Assembly: GCA_034336665.1 (NCBI GenBank)
Contig: CM067565.1
Span: 85,438,858 to 85,502,857 of the forward strand
Reading direction: 5' to 3'
Source of the DNA: Luscinia megarhynchos
Lineage: Eukaryota; Chordata; Aves; Passeriformes; Turdidae
DNA: 64,000 nucleotides
A program made the position numbers and the translations under genes. A model generated the notes under the pieces. That model did not search any database. It saw only the letters and a program-made list of their open reading frames with translations, and was not told the origin of the DNA. Of this stretch, positions 52,301-64,000 are shown one piece after another (the stretch's first letter is position 1; every line of letters begins with the position of its first letter).

Positions 52301-53754
52301 GGTAAGATTATGCTCAGTCATCATGGCCACGCACTTGTAATAACTAAACTTAAACAGACTAAATTAGAAGAGATGTGTAAACATTAATTGTATCAATATG
52401 TAATCCAGGAGAACACAGGTTTGCCTCCAGCACCCAATGAAAAACTTGCCAATGACTATTATTTGACTGTCTGATGCAAGGCTCTAACCTCTCTCATGCA
52501 GACATCTGACTTCTGTGCAGAAAGCTAAACCCAACTCACCTGAATCTGCTCTTCTAGACATCTGCTGTGTCCATCACAGGAGCAGAGTAATTTCAGCAAG
52601 AATTCTAACTGGTTACTCTTGGTATAAGATTAAGATAATGGACTTTTGTCCCTAGGTAATGACATTACACATGAAAGTAACAGCAAAAACTGCAACATTT
52701 GACATGTTGGAATTCAATTAAATTGCTAGGGATGAATAAACCTCGCATAGGCACATCAGTTCCTAGAAGCACATCAGTGACATGCACAACTCAAAGAGGA
52801 TTTTTGATACTTCAATGAGACTGCTCTGCAGGGAAACAGCCCATCTGCCTTTTAAATAGCTACTCCACCTGCCTTCATGGTTTTGTTTTCCACCTCTTGT
52901 CTTCTGCATATCCCAACGTCAGAAGTCCATCTACTTCACATCAGTGAGAAAACCCAGATTGTATCAACATCATCTGATGGGATGAACTACACCAGCTCTT
53001 TTTTCTTTGCCATTTTGTCCTTGGAACAGATAACAGTGATTAAAGATGTGTGAGACCTAGGTAATACTCAACTTTTGTAAATTAACCTCTTTCCACTCCC
53101 TTCCAAGTAAAATCATTAACAAAAACCACCCCAAAACCAGATAACACAATTCACTTCTTTTTGTGAAATACCTATTACAACAATTTTTTTTTTTTATTTT
53201 ACCGTGCATTAAAGTGAAACCAACTATCTCGGGGCAGAGGAGAGGAGCATTTTGCCCCCAAACAGACTACTTAGATGTGGCACTGAACCCCACAGCTAGC
53301 CAAGAAACCTGGCCTTGCAAGTGCTCTCCTGCATGCCATTGAACCACTCCCATCCCGAGCTCCTGGCTGGGAACAGTAATCTCACCCAGGACCTCATAAA
53401 TATTTCTCCTGTGTAAATTACATGAAAATGGCGATACTGTACTGAAAAAAACTGCAGCAGATCAGTATTTCCAAAATAAGAATTGAATTAAGAAAAAAGT
53501 CCTGGCCAGATGGAATAAACAGGATAGGCTAGAGGTCCCCAGTTTGCTGATCTGGCTCTCTCCTGAACTTGGGAATGCAAACCAATAGCCTTGCTTTTTG
53601 GCACACTCGCAGTTGTGAAGTAACAAAGGAACAGAGCAAGCCACCTTTATATTAGTCTCCAGGTAACCCTGACTGCCAAGGAATTTATAGCTTCGTTCCA
53701 TGGACAGTGGAAAAGACACTAATGATTTATCAAGCTATCTTCAAGGTAAAAATT
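49391..53754. other. Non-coding AT-rich DNA
   Basis: A very AT-rich core (about 49560-49615) is flanked by two copies of TTGACATGG (near 49557 and 49617), which could be a target duplication or chance. A 14-base A run is near 50421 and a 10-base T run near 53187. No gene is seen. Confidence 0.6.
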
Positions 53755-53775
53755 TATCTATCTATCTATCTATCT
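53755..53775. repeat. (TATC)n microsatellite
   Basis: Five perfect TATC units followed by TTTCTC and then ACACACAC. This is a short tetranucleotide repeat, possibly polymorphic. Confidence 0.92.
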
Positions 53776-56700
53776 TTCTCACACACACCAGGACTCACAA
53801 GCATTTGACCAGCTATACACCATGACGTTTTATACATGAAGCAAAGTGTGTCAGGAAAAATTGGCAAGGATTCCTGCACCTCTCTAGGCTACTGACAAAC
53901 AAGAGGGGTTCTATCCATTACAAAACCAGAGAAGTTTCATGTCTCTCTACTCTCTAGCTAAAGAAAAAAAATGTAAGAAAAATATAATCCCATGCATAGA
54001 AATACTCCATTTGGTTAGATACTGCCTGTATATTTTAATTAAAATAACATACACTGTACATAATATCATATTTTAAAGACAACTGGACCCATACAGAAAA
54101 AAATATTTATCAACTAACTTGGTAACACTGGTTAGGCTCACTGAACAATGGTTATATTGATAATACTATGCTACAATGTGGTATAAGGTTTTCTAGGCAC
54201 AATTTTAGGATGGCTACTTTCAAAGGAACAAAGACAGACATCAACTAAAATTGTTCCCCTTTCAAAACAGTATCAATGCTATATTAAAGTGCTATATTAT
54301 GCAATATTTCCCAACCCAAGCAAAACATGAATTAATAATATATAGATACATGTATTAAGAAAAGCATAAAATGTACAAGCACTTGGCTACTTGGGCCTTG
54401 AAAATCAAATAATAACCTCCTTCCAGTCTTATGTTGCTGGAAGACTTAAAAAGCTAAAGCAGCTCTTGGCAGAAATGAAGCAGTGGAAAGAGGCAGAGCA
54501 TTAGCATTCACGTGAATCAGTCAAAGCCACACAATACATGAAATTCTATAGTGTGTGCTATTTGGCTTTGAAATTTGCTATACATAGAGAAAATAGGCTT
54601 TTTTCTCATTTAGAGATTAAATAGTTTCATTTTTAAAAAGTGTACTGATCAGTACCCTTCTTCTAGGTCCCAAGATGTTTAAAAACCTCTGAAAGTAATA
54701 GTGAAGCAGTAGCCATTACAATGAAAAATATAAACATGTTTGCCAATATCTTGCTCAAATTCTGCCTGTATTTTTTTTTACAAGAATCAGTCCTTACTTG
54801 CCAAAGAACAGATAGATACAACTCTATAAGGCTCGTTTTTCACTTGTCTTCACTTTTTGAAAAAGCAAGGTTTAAAATAGTCTAAGTGGCCAATGCAAAG
54901 AACTGTTCCAGGAATGCTTTGAACAAAAGTGCAAATGATACTTCAAACTCATCCATCTCCATCGAAAGCAGATTTGGAAAGCTAAGTGGAAAAAGGTTAA
55001 TCTTTGAGAACTCACACATCCCCACAAATAGGTGCTCTCACAAGGACAATCAGTGAGGAAGGAGGAAGGACAAGCTGTATAGTTCCTCAGCAACTAGCAT
55101 GAAGTTGGAGCATAATACCAAAATGTTCATTATCCTTACAAGTTCCAGACAGCTCTGCAGGCTGCATGTCCTGAAATGGCCTCTCCCTTTTCTATCTTGC
55201 TGCATCACTTTGCTCCCCACAGCCACAAAGGGACCAAGGGATGGGTTCACTATCCCTCCCCACTGCCAGATAATTGCACTGTGTGCTCCCAGTGACCACG
55301 AGAGATGCTGGCTGTGCTTCCCCACTGCATTAGTTCCCACTCTTGTGACTTGCAGCAAGAGTACTCCTGACAGCAGCCACCCCTGAGTTTCCTCTCACTG
55401 GTTTCCTATGGGACAGCTTCAGCAGCTCCCTGCCACAGCAAGACTTCCTCTCAGAGTTCCTCTAAGCCCTTATAAAGGCAGATATCCTGGTGCAGTCAGA
55501 GGAAGAACCTGTTTGGCAGCACTCTGGTTGTACCTTCAAAGCCCAAACTAGCTCAGTTTTGAGTCAACGCAGCTATTAACCCCATCTTCATATGGGGTTA
55601 ACATGATTCCTTATTTTCCACCAACTGGCAACTAATTGCCATGTAAAGATACTAAACAAAATATAAGATAAATGGCTGCCTGTCTCTAAGTAAAACACCT
55701 TGTCACAGAATAGCTGAATGTTCAGTAAGAAATGTACTCCTTTTTTGTGCCATGATAGAACATCAAGGGGTGAATTCACCATGACACAAAAGGAACAAGC
55801 AGCACTCATCTTATTTCTCTTTTAGGCGTATTCAGGCTTTCCATGCTAAAAATTGTAAAGCAAGATGAGAGGGCACATCTAACTCCAATCCAGCTATGCT
55901 TTATTCCTCCTAAACCTCTGGCTATGGATGAATAGCATTGAGAGGCATTTGAGATTCTCCTGCTCCCTCTGCACACCTGATTTGCTAACCCTGAAGCATG
56001 AAGTTGGCATAATAGTAATAAAAAATTCTCTTTAAATTATCTCACAATTAAATGATCTAAATCAGAGGAAAAAAAGGAAGTAGGATGGGAAAAGATATAC
56101 ACAAATCTCACTGCACTAACAAATACAATGCTATTTGACAGACCATATGGCTGGCACAGTATTCTTTTGGAAGAAAATCCTCAACATACCACAGAAGCCT
56201 TAGACAGGTTGAAAGCCCACCAGCCATGCCCATGCCTCCTTCCCTTTCTTCTCCCACAACTAAAAAAGAGACTCAAAAATATAATCTTCAACTAGGCATA
56301 TAAACAAGTATTCAATCAGACATCAAAATAAAGGAAATAAAACACAGAGAAAGTGCAGTAGCTGTAACTTGGGTGCCTATCAGTCAGCACAGCTCTCCTG
56401 CAGGCAGGAACCTGGAGGATCACACTCTCCTGCTGTGAGTAAATCTCTGGGTGCCTGGGCAGTGCCAAGCAACTCCCTCAAGGCCCTGGGCATGGCCAGA
56501 AGGCAGCATCCTTTCTGAGAAATGGAAAACACAAGTTTTTCTTAAAGCTCCAGCTTCCTTCCAACAGTTCCACTCACTCTGATCAAATGGCAGCCGCTCT
56601 TCCCACCCGCCAGACCAACACCTCTGTCCACATCTGCTCACAACAGCAGCACCTCAGCTGCAAGGGCATCTAAACCAAGCTTAGTCCAGATGGAGATGCT

Positions 56701-59700
56701 GGTTTCAAAGCTGGAGCTTCAGAGCAGTCCCACCAGGTTTTAAGACAAGTGTAAACTCAACTGCTGAGCAAGGGGGAATCGAACAGTCAGCACCTTACAC
56801 AGCCAGGCCCGTATATGGATGTTCTTAATATGGCACTTGGTACTCTGCTACTAGAGACACATAAATATTTTATTTTTGGATTACAAGGGCTGCAAACAAG
56901 GTATGCCAACTAATGTCAAACAGAATAGCTTTACAAATTCCAGGAAAGTTACGTGCAACGTTTAGACAACACATACCCAACAACAGGCTTATTCGTAGTT
57001 ACAGTAACAGGAGACTAGACATATACTCAAAATAAATGACCCCATTGGAAAATTCGAAGCACATTACTATAATTAAGCTAGAACATTTTCTGCAAAGTCA
57101 TATTATGTAGACTTTTTAAAGTAAGGTTTATATCTGTTCATAAATATTGGTATTGAGACATCACAAACTTTATTTTTCCAACATTTAAAAATACTATCTA
57201 GCGCTGTTCCTCAGATTAGTTTTTAATTTCTTTTAAAAACATTTTGGGCAAAAATAGCTGTCAAAAGTTTATTAATGACAATGACACAATATTGAACTCA
57301 AATATGAGTAACTCTTTATAGCAACTAAAAAAAGCACTATTAGGCACTATGCTTATACATATCCCTCACATAGGGCATATACTGTTTCTCCAAGTATATG
57401 ATTGTGCAAGCCCCTTCTTTGATTGCTAGTTCATCTCCAGTCTATGAATGAAGGTAAAAACTGGCTTATGATCAAAGACCTCTATTGATGAAGGTGTATT
57501 GTTACTGCACACGAGTTTCAGCCTCTACTGTGACACCTATGCCATACTTCCATCTCCTAACCTAGCTGAAAACACCATAGGGTCTTCAGTTCATTAGGGC
57601 TTATCAGTTATATTTGTTTGGATCCACTTGTTTCTGCAAAATCATCTTCCATAGAGGGGAAAAAATGTTACCTATTTAGCACATCCTATAGATAAAAATA
57701 ATACAAGTTTTACATCATTAGCAGCTGCAATACTTTTATAGGGAATTTGAAGTACAAAACTATTATTTATTCATTTTCTTGCTCAAACAATGGAATGTTG
57801 CTCAGTGATCTGTCACTGGCACACTTTTAAAATTAAACACTAGAAATAAATTGCCTTAGGTTAAATAAAATAATCCAGCAAACAAAACAAAAGCAAAAAC
57901 AGAGCAATCTCAGCAACATAGCCCATTTTCATCCTTATCTAGCTCTAGCCAACACCCACTTCCACAAAGAACTAGAAGAAAGAAGCAGGCCCTGCAGTAT
58001 GTCCCGGAGGTTTGCAAATCTGGGCTGCTAAACAGCAGGAACTGGCAAATTCCCGAAGTGCAGAGTCCTAAAAAAGACGCCTGCCAGATACTTCCCTCCC
58101 CTACTCCAATTCAATGCCTTCCTCAGCCTGTATCTCTGGTGAAAAGACTCTACTTCAGCATGCATTTAACTGCAGTAATATTCAGTGTCTGCACAAAATT
58201 GTTGCACTCCACCACAGCTGAGGGTGGCATCACACCTGCCATGTTCAAAAAACACTTTTGCCCAGTTCCCAAACCAGCCAGCTCCTAGGTGTTCTTTCAC
58301 TGCCTTTAAATTGAAGGCAGAGAGTGAGAGCACACAAAAGAAAGTGGAGAGGAAAAAAAAAGAAAAAAAAAGCGAAAGCAAACATATACAAAAAGTGCAT
58401 GCAGAGCCAGATTTTTTTTTCACTGTGGAGTTTCAAATATTCACCACTCAAAATTCAAACCAGATTTTGAAGAACCTAGGCCCCAGTGGTTTCTATTGTG
58501 ATAGTTAACAATTTGAGAGTTAAACAGATTTTAACAATCTAATCAGTTATTTAGTCAACAGCTAATGAACTCTACTAAAAAGAAAAAGCCCTCTTACAAC
58601 TTAAAACCACATTTCTTTGCACACAAAACACTTCAGCAAAAAGTCACGCTCTATATTTTGCAAGTTCTTGCTATTTATTTTAGAAAATATGAGAAAATCT
58701 CTCATAACTGGGGCTTTTTTTTCCACAATATGCCACTTTCCACACAGCTGTGAGAGGATGAATTGTGGCAGTGAAGTTCATGGTAAGGATGAGATTTTGA
58801 GTAGAGGAATTCCTGTTCACTGAAGGTCATGCGTCAGAAATACCCTTTTCAGTATATCAGGCTTTAAAAGGACAACACCTCACTTCCTGGTCTGAGCTGA
58901 ATCTGCTGTGAATTTTCAAAATAACACGGCTGTGTTTTTAGTGGTTCAGTTTGTAATGGCTAAATCTGCAGTTAAAAACCCCCAAAGCCCAACAACAACA
59001 AAAACAAAGGCTATCATCCTGTAGCTGGCTGCACTCAGTATGTCTGCTTGTGGTTTACTTGCAGAAAACTTCAATAACAGAGGAATTGCTTTATTTTAAG
59101 GAGCAGGGGGAAAGTAGTATTTTCCCATTATGATCTGTTCCTATTTATCTTTAGACACACTTCTGTGAGGAGGGAATATAAAGTACTTTTGAGTTTTAAT
59201 ATTTATTTTATTTGCAAATCGTTTCATTTTGTGCTTGAACACAAAGGCAGAAAACAAAACAAACTCAGAGAGAAAAGAAAGCTATGACTATATTTTCTCC
59301 ACCCATTGCCAAAAACACTACAAAGAATGGAAAAAACAATGTCTCACTTTATGCCCCAGAACTGGTTAATCAAAGCAGTTGATGATCACACACACCAGCT
59401 GGGGAAAAAAAAAAATGGTTTTCTATCCATACTGTACTCATAACTGCTACCTCTGGCAGCCTCAGATGGAAAACAGGAACTGCCATGCTCCTGTCAGAGG
59501 TCTGCAGAGTGAGGAAATCTTCCAGCAACCCCCACAAAATGCACTGAGCCAAGGTGCAAGAAACCTCCTAGTGGGCAGCTACTGAGAGACCAGAGCAGCA
59601 AGGACACAGCAGTGACCTGATCCTCTCAGCATCTGTTTAAATGCACCATCACCTGAGGATGAGCTATCAGCTGGGACTGGAGCTATCAGGAGAGCCTACA

Positions 59701-62700
59701 CAATTTTGTTATTAATGTAATAAGGCCTTGGTGTCAAAGATACAGTTCTCTATATAAGCAAACTTTATAAAGCATCCAGTGTGGAATAAGTTTGGTATAA
59801 CCTAATAACCTTTCAGCACATCTTGTGAGCATACTTTTGTGCCAGGTTATGGGACCACACTACACTCAGATTGACTCATAGGACCTCAGTGGATTGTGCA
59901 TGGCCTGTGATAAGCTTCTCACAAGCATTTTGACAACAATATCAAGGCTCATTTATCAGTGACACACAATTCTCTGAGGTAATATTGAGGTACTTCAGAC
60001 ATGATGTGGGGGTTTTTTTGCAATTATGATCCCACTTTTTCTCTTCCTGCTCAGGCAATATTACCTAGCAGGACCAGCAGCCCAGACAGCTGATTCACAC
60101 TCTCCTGCAGAAAGCAAGTGGGTGAGGAACTGAGCTTTACCACCTTCATTTAAGAGAAGCAGCACTCAGTTCCTAGTCAGATCTCCAGATAAGCACACAG
60201 GCTTCAAAAAAAATCTCAAAACATCCTAGTGCTCCACACTACCTTGAAGGAAATTTCCTTCCATACAAGTGTCTCCCACCAGGCTTTCAACTGACCCGTC
60301 TCAGTGAGAAGAGTTTCACAGACAATAGAGTGACCCAATCCAAACTAACCAACTTATCACTATTGAGTAGTCCTTTTCATGAGCTAGAGCAGGAATAAGA
60401 GTCAGAGAGAGTGCACCTCTTCACCCACCTTTTATTCCACAGATGCAATGGAAAAGGATGCTATGGAAAAGGTACCTGGCTCTCTTGATTCTTTAAGACA
60501 TGGTGGGGGGAAGGAGAGGAAGCAGGGGGAGAAGAGGAGAGAGGCACAACAGGAACATTTAGCCCTAATATTCAAAACCAGCATAAGGTACCTTTATAAA
60601 GCTCCACAGATATCTGGACTGCCCTTTTGAAGCCAAGTCTGCCAGTCAAAAATATCACACAGCTACTCAAACAAAACAGATCTTTCCCAGCTTCTGAGTC
60701 CACACAGGCCTGCTGCAGGAAAAGGTGGTTTTACCTTCTGTTTCAAAATTAGTTACTAATATTTGCCAAATTTCTACATGATCTGTACAGTGAAGAGGAA
60801 GATTTTGTCTGGTCTTTTCTCAGTAGGCAGTCTGAAGCACATTTATTTTTACTCTGAGAACCAAGATATTCAAAGCACATTCTCCAAATGCTTCAGAGGA
60901 AGTTCCCCTAATCAGTAGTCTTTAGGGAAGTCCTGTACACCACATACTTGGGATCAAGAAGATGCAATGTCAAGTCTATAACCTAAAAGAGCTTAAATAT
61001 GCAACTACCAGCATAGCCCCCTTTTCAGCAGTGCTTTGCAATATTAAGATCATCCTTTAGGTGAGTGGAAAAACACTGGCTACAAAATACTGTCTTATCC
61101 CAGATGGTGATGTCATGATTATGTAATATTATCCTCCAAAGATTACTGTATATTAAAGAATATGCTGTATTTCCCAGGCTTTTCCCTTGCATAACTTCCC
61201 AGGTGATTTGCATCATTGAACAATGGGAAACAAGGCTCTCCAGGCTTGACAGGATACTGCCTCCCCCTGCACAGGAGTGACTTTTCTTGCTCATTAAATT
61301 TGGGTTCATCTCCCTGTGGTCTCCCAGAAGATTTCAACACACACCAAGTGAACAAAACTTGCCCTAGCAAACAATCCCCCACCCAAAGGATCACAGCTCA
61401 GGATCTGAACTCCAGCTCTTTCCTGGGTGCTGTCAGTCCTGGGGAAAGGAGGCACTGTTTCTCTGCAGCACAAGGAAGGCTCTGAAGCCTTGTGATTAAT
61501 TAAGCATGGTCAGCTTGACTCTCCTCAGGAGGAATGAGGAAACAGAGGTAGAAGAACCTGTTTGATGAAACTTTGAGCACTGAAGCCTGAGGCAGGAGCT
61601 TTGGTAGAATTAAACACTGTTTCTTTCCTCCCCTTTGCCTCCAATTAGTTTATAACCCATATACTGGCAGGGTCAATGAACACACAAGTTCTAGTCAAGA
61701 CACAGAAAACAGAGTAAGAAACAAACCCTAGGAAAGATATACTATAATCAACTTCCCTTTGAATCAAGGTAGTGCAAGCCTTCTGTACAAGCACAGACTT
61801 AGAATTTCAGAAAAAAACCCAAACCAACCTTCATATCTATCATGCTGTTAAAAACTTCAGTATTATTTCAGATAAGATTTTTACTTACACATGCTACAGT
61901 AACCAGATGCAAAAATTTTAGCCATTTTCTAATCATAAGAGCAACAAATTATGCCAGGACTAAATCAGTCTGACTACTGTATGTACATTTTTCAGCTCAT
62001 GCTTAAGGCATATAGATTTCCTTCTATAGCTTCTAAAAACTATTGTGAAGAAACAGTTTTCCCCTTAAGCATGACTAGCAGTGAAGTCTCATTATTCTCA
62101 CCCTTAGTTCAAATAACGCCAACAATGACTGCAGTCATTGGTAGCAAATTAACCTCACAGGGACAGTAAAGTATGTACTAGTGGGAGAGGAGAAATCTAG
62201 TCCAAACATTCTTTACAACCTCTCAACCTCCATGCACAACATGGCATATTGAGCTGCCCATACAACAAGAAAGGCTCCAATGAAAGTCAAAAAAGCTAAA
62301 TATGAAGGGCTTTGCAATTCTTGTGAAAGTGAAGAACTACATCAGTACATGCTTCTTTACCCAAAGGTCTTGATTGTGCATTCAATACTTTCATCAAATT
62401 GATATCCACTTAGGAATCTGCTGATGAAAAGTACTACACAAATTTGGTGTATTTTACTCTACATAAGGGGAAAAACATGTAAAAATGCTCTTAAACACGA
62501 CAGTAAAATTTAAGAAGGACCTTCCTTTTGTCAATAAGCATTTGGTATCTTGCTTCATCCCCTTGATGGCTCATTTTCATATTTGAGTTCTAATTAGTAC
62601 AGCAGACAATGAAAATGTGAAAGTAATACAGTCCCTGCAGATCAGCTTCTATCCTTACTCAAGTGCTATACATATCTGTGTACATACAGAGCACTGATGA

Positions 62701-64000
62701 TAAGCACCACAAGCAATATTGGTAGTCAAAAAAAGCTGACAGCAGTAATCTAATTTTACTTCAGAGGGTAGATCTAATCTTGGGACCTGATCCTGTCAGG
62801 AACCAAGAGCCATAAACTTACTGAAAATCAAGCAAGCTCAGCATTTCACTGAAGACACTCAGCACCTCACAGGTTCAAATCCATACTTTTTAAAAGTCAC
62901 TTCCTATTTCTCCTTTGTTTACCCTGGCTTATCCTGCACAGTGAGGTTTTCCGACATAGAGATAACTTTGGAAATGATTACTCTCGTATTCTTTGATGAT
63001 TTCAAAAGGCAGGAAAGAATCTCTCCCCTTTCTGAGGGCCACCCAACTGAAGCAAAGAACATGATTTTTTTCAGGCATGTTAATAACTCAACTGAGTTTC
63101 CTTGGCCTTGAAATACCTGACTGAATTTGCTTTTGTTCTCAGTAACATATTTTGTTCCTGTATCTGCTGTCACACAATTATATTTTAAACAACCCTAAAG
63201 GGAGGCTGCCCAACAACTTCCAACCAACTTAACCTCTTCCTGTGACACATATTCACTGCCCTAATGCATTTTATTCATTACACCTGTCTTACAAGTGGAT
63301 GGAGCCACTGGGAAACAGAGTGTAACAAAGTAGGTCTTCAAAGCTTTCCAATGATTAAATATGTTAACTGTAACTAAAGCTGCTACTAGTCTCACTTTCT
63401 CCAGGAATAAAAAAAAAAGACAAGGGAATACACGAGCATTGAAGAAAGGCATCTTCTTTCCTAGATCCTAATAGTGGAAAAAAAAATACTGAATGAGTTG
63501 GACATACATACCCAAATAAAAGATAAATTATTTCATCCCTTTGCACCCGCATTTGCACCAGTTATTCTGAGCCAAAAGCTTTTTTTTAAAATTGAGCTAG
63601 GAGATTTGGCAAGTGCAACCTGTCACCACAATTTCTTAATTCTGCTAAGAGCAGAAGTGAGGTACTTCTCAACTGAGGAGCTGCTAACAGCAACCAATGA
63701 ATCAGGGATTACAAATGCCACTGGAAGAAGAAGGTACAAGAGGGAAGTGGAACTGGAAAAGTAGTATCCCTTAGAATAACAGGATTAAAAGTAAAGCAGA
63801 CTGAGCCTGTGGGTTTGAAAATGCAAGCCTCGGGACATGAGCTCTGAGCTCCAGGACAGATGCATTTTTGGGGCACAAAGGAATTGCCTAGCTGAGTTCT
63901 TTGATTACAGCTCTTACCAGGAATCTGGTTTGCAAGCAGGGATACTTTCAGGACAGCTGGGTACCCCTCCCATATGCTCTCTTTTCTGCTGTTCTGCAGC
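53776..64000. other. Non-coding DNA, no gene recognised
   Basis: Only short unrelated open frames. An A-rich polypurine stretch lies at 58351-58371 and a G-rich polypurine stretch at 60505-60544. A 32-nt plus-strand segment at 61029-61060 has a good acceptor (CCCCCTTTTCAG) and donor (TTTAG/GTGAGTGG), but only one of its three frames stays open, so it is probably a pseudo-exon. Confidence 0.6.
60505..60544. repeat. G-rich polypurine tract
   Basis: Forty bases of G and A with a single C, including G runs of six and five. Such mirror-like purine tracts can form triplex DNA or G-quadruplexes. No link to a promoter is visible. Confidence 0.7.

Noticed and set aside
1..64000. A and C excess on the plus strand, hinting at minus-strand transcription
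   Set aside because: Lines sampled by hand disagree with each other. Without a full count over the window the skew is not established.

Overview
The window is vertebrate nuclear DNA, most likely from a songbird or other passerine. It is AT-rich and CpG-poor, with no long uninterrupted reading frame on either strand, as expected of a long intron or gene desert. Two retroelements identify the lineage. One is a 1.75 kb CR1 LINE of avian type on the minus strand (about 25673-27425). The other is a short SINE (about 33639-33782) with a tRNA-Ile-derived head and a CR1-type tail, the architecture of the passerine TguSINE1 family. I see no bacterial, viral, CRISPR or operon structure.

Layout: 1-25672 is non-coding AT-rich DNA. 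It holds a GC-rich patch (7505-7862), a diverged direct-repeat pair enclosing a palindrome (12981-13214), a 19-bp tandem duplication (20000-20037), one unassigned hydrophobic open frame on the minus strand (21190-21552) and a 20-bp perfect AT palindrome (24520-24539). The CR1 follows, then about 6.2 kb of plain sequence, the SINE, and a G/T-rich tract (35142-35223). The stretch 35224-48904 contains an island of retained CpGs in AT-rich DNA (37660-37790), which resembles a conserved enhancer. The most gene-like spot is 48905-49390, where about 20 CpGs sit in GC-rich DNA just downstream of a strong 3' splice site, a 27-nt in-frame segment and a strong 5' splice site. It could be a microexon or an alternative promoter. 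The rest, 49391-64000, shows only simple repeats.

I found no exon that I can assign to a known gene. Several short segments on both strands have good splice sites and open frames and are listed as candidates. They fall on opposite strands and mostly do not share reading phase, so most must be chance pseudo-exons. The CR1 and the SINE are linked biologically: their 3' tails are visibly related, as expected if CR1 reverse transcriptase mobilised the SINE. I do not see a previously undescribed system here.
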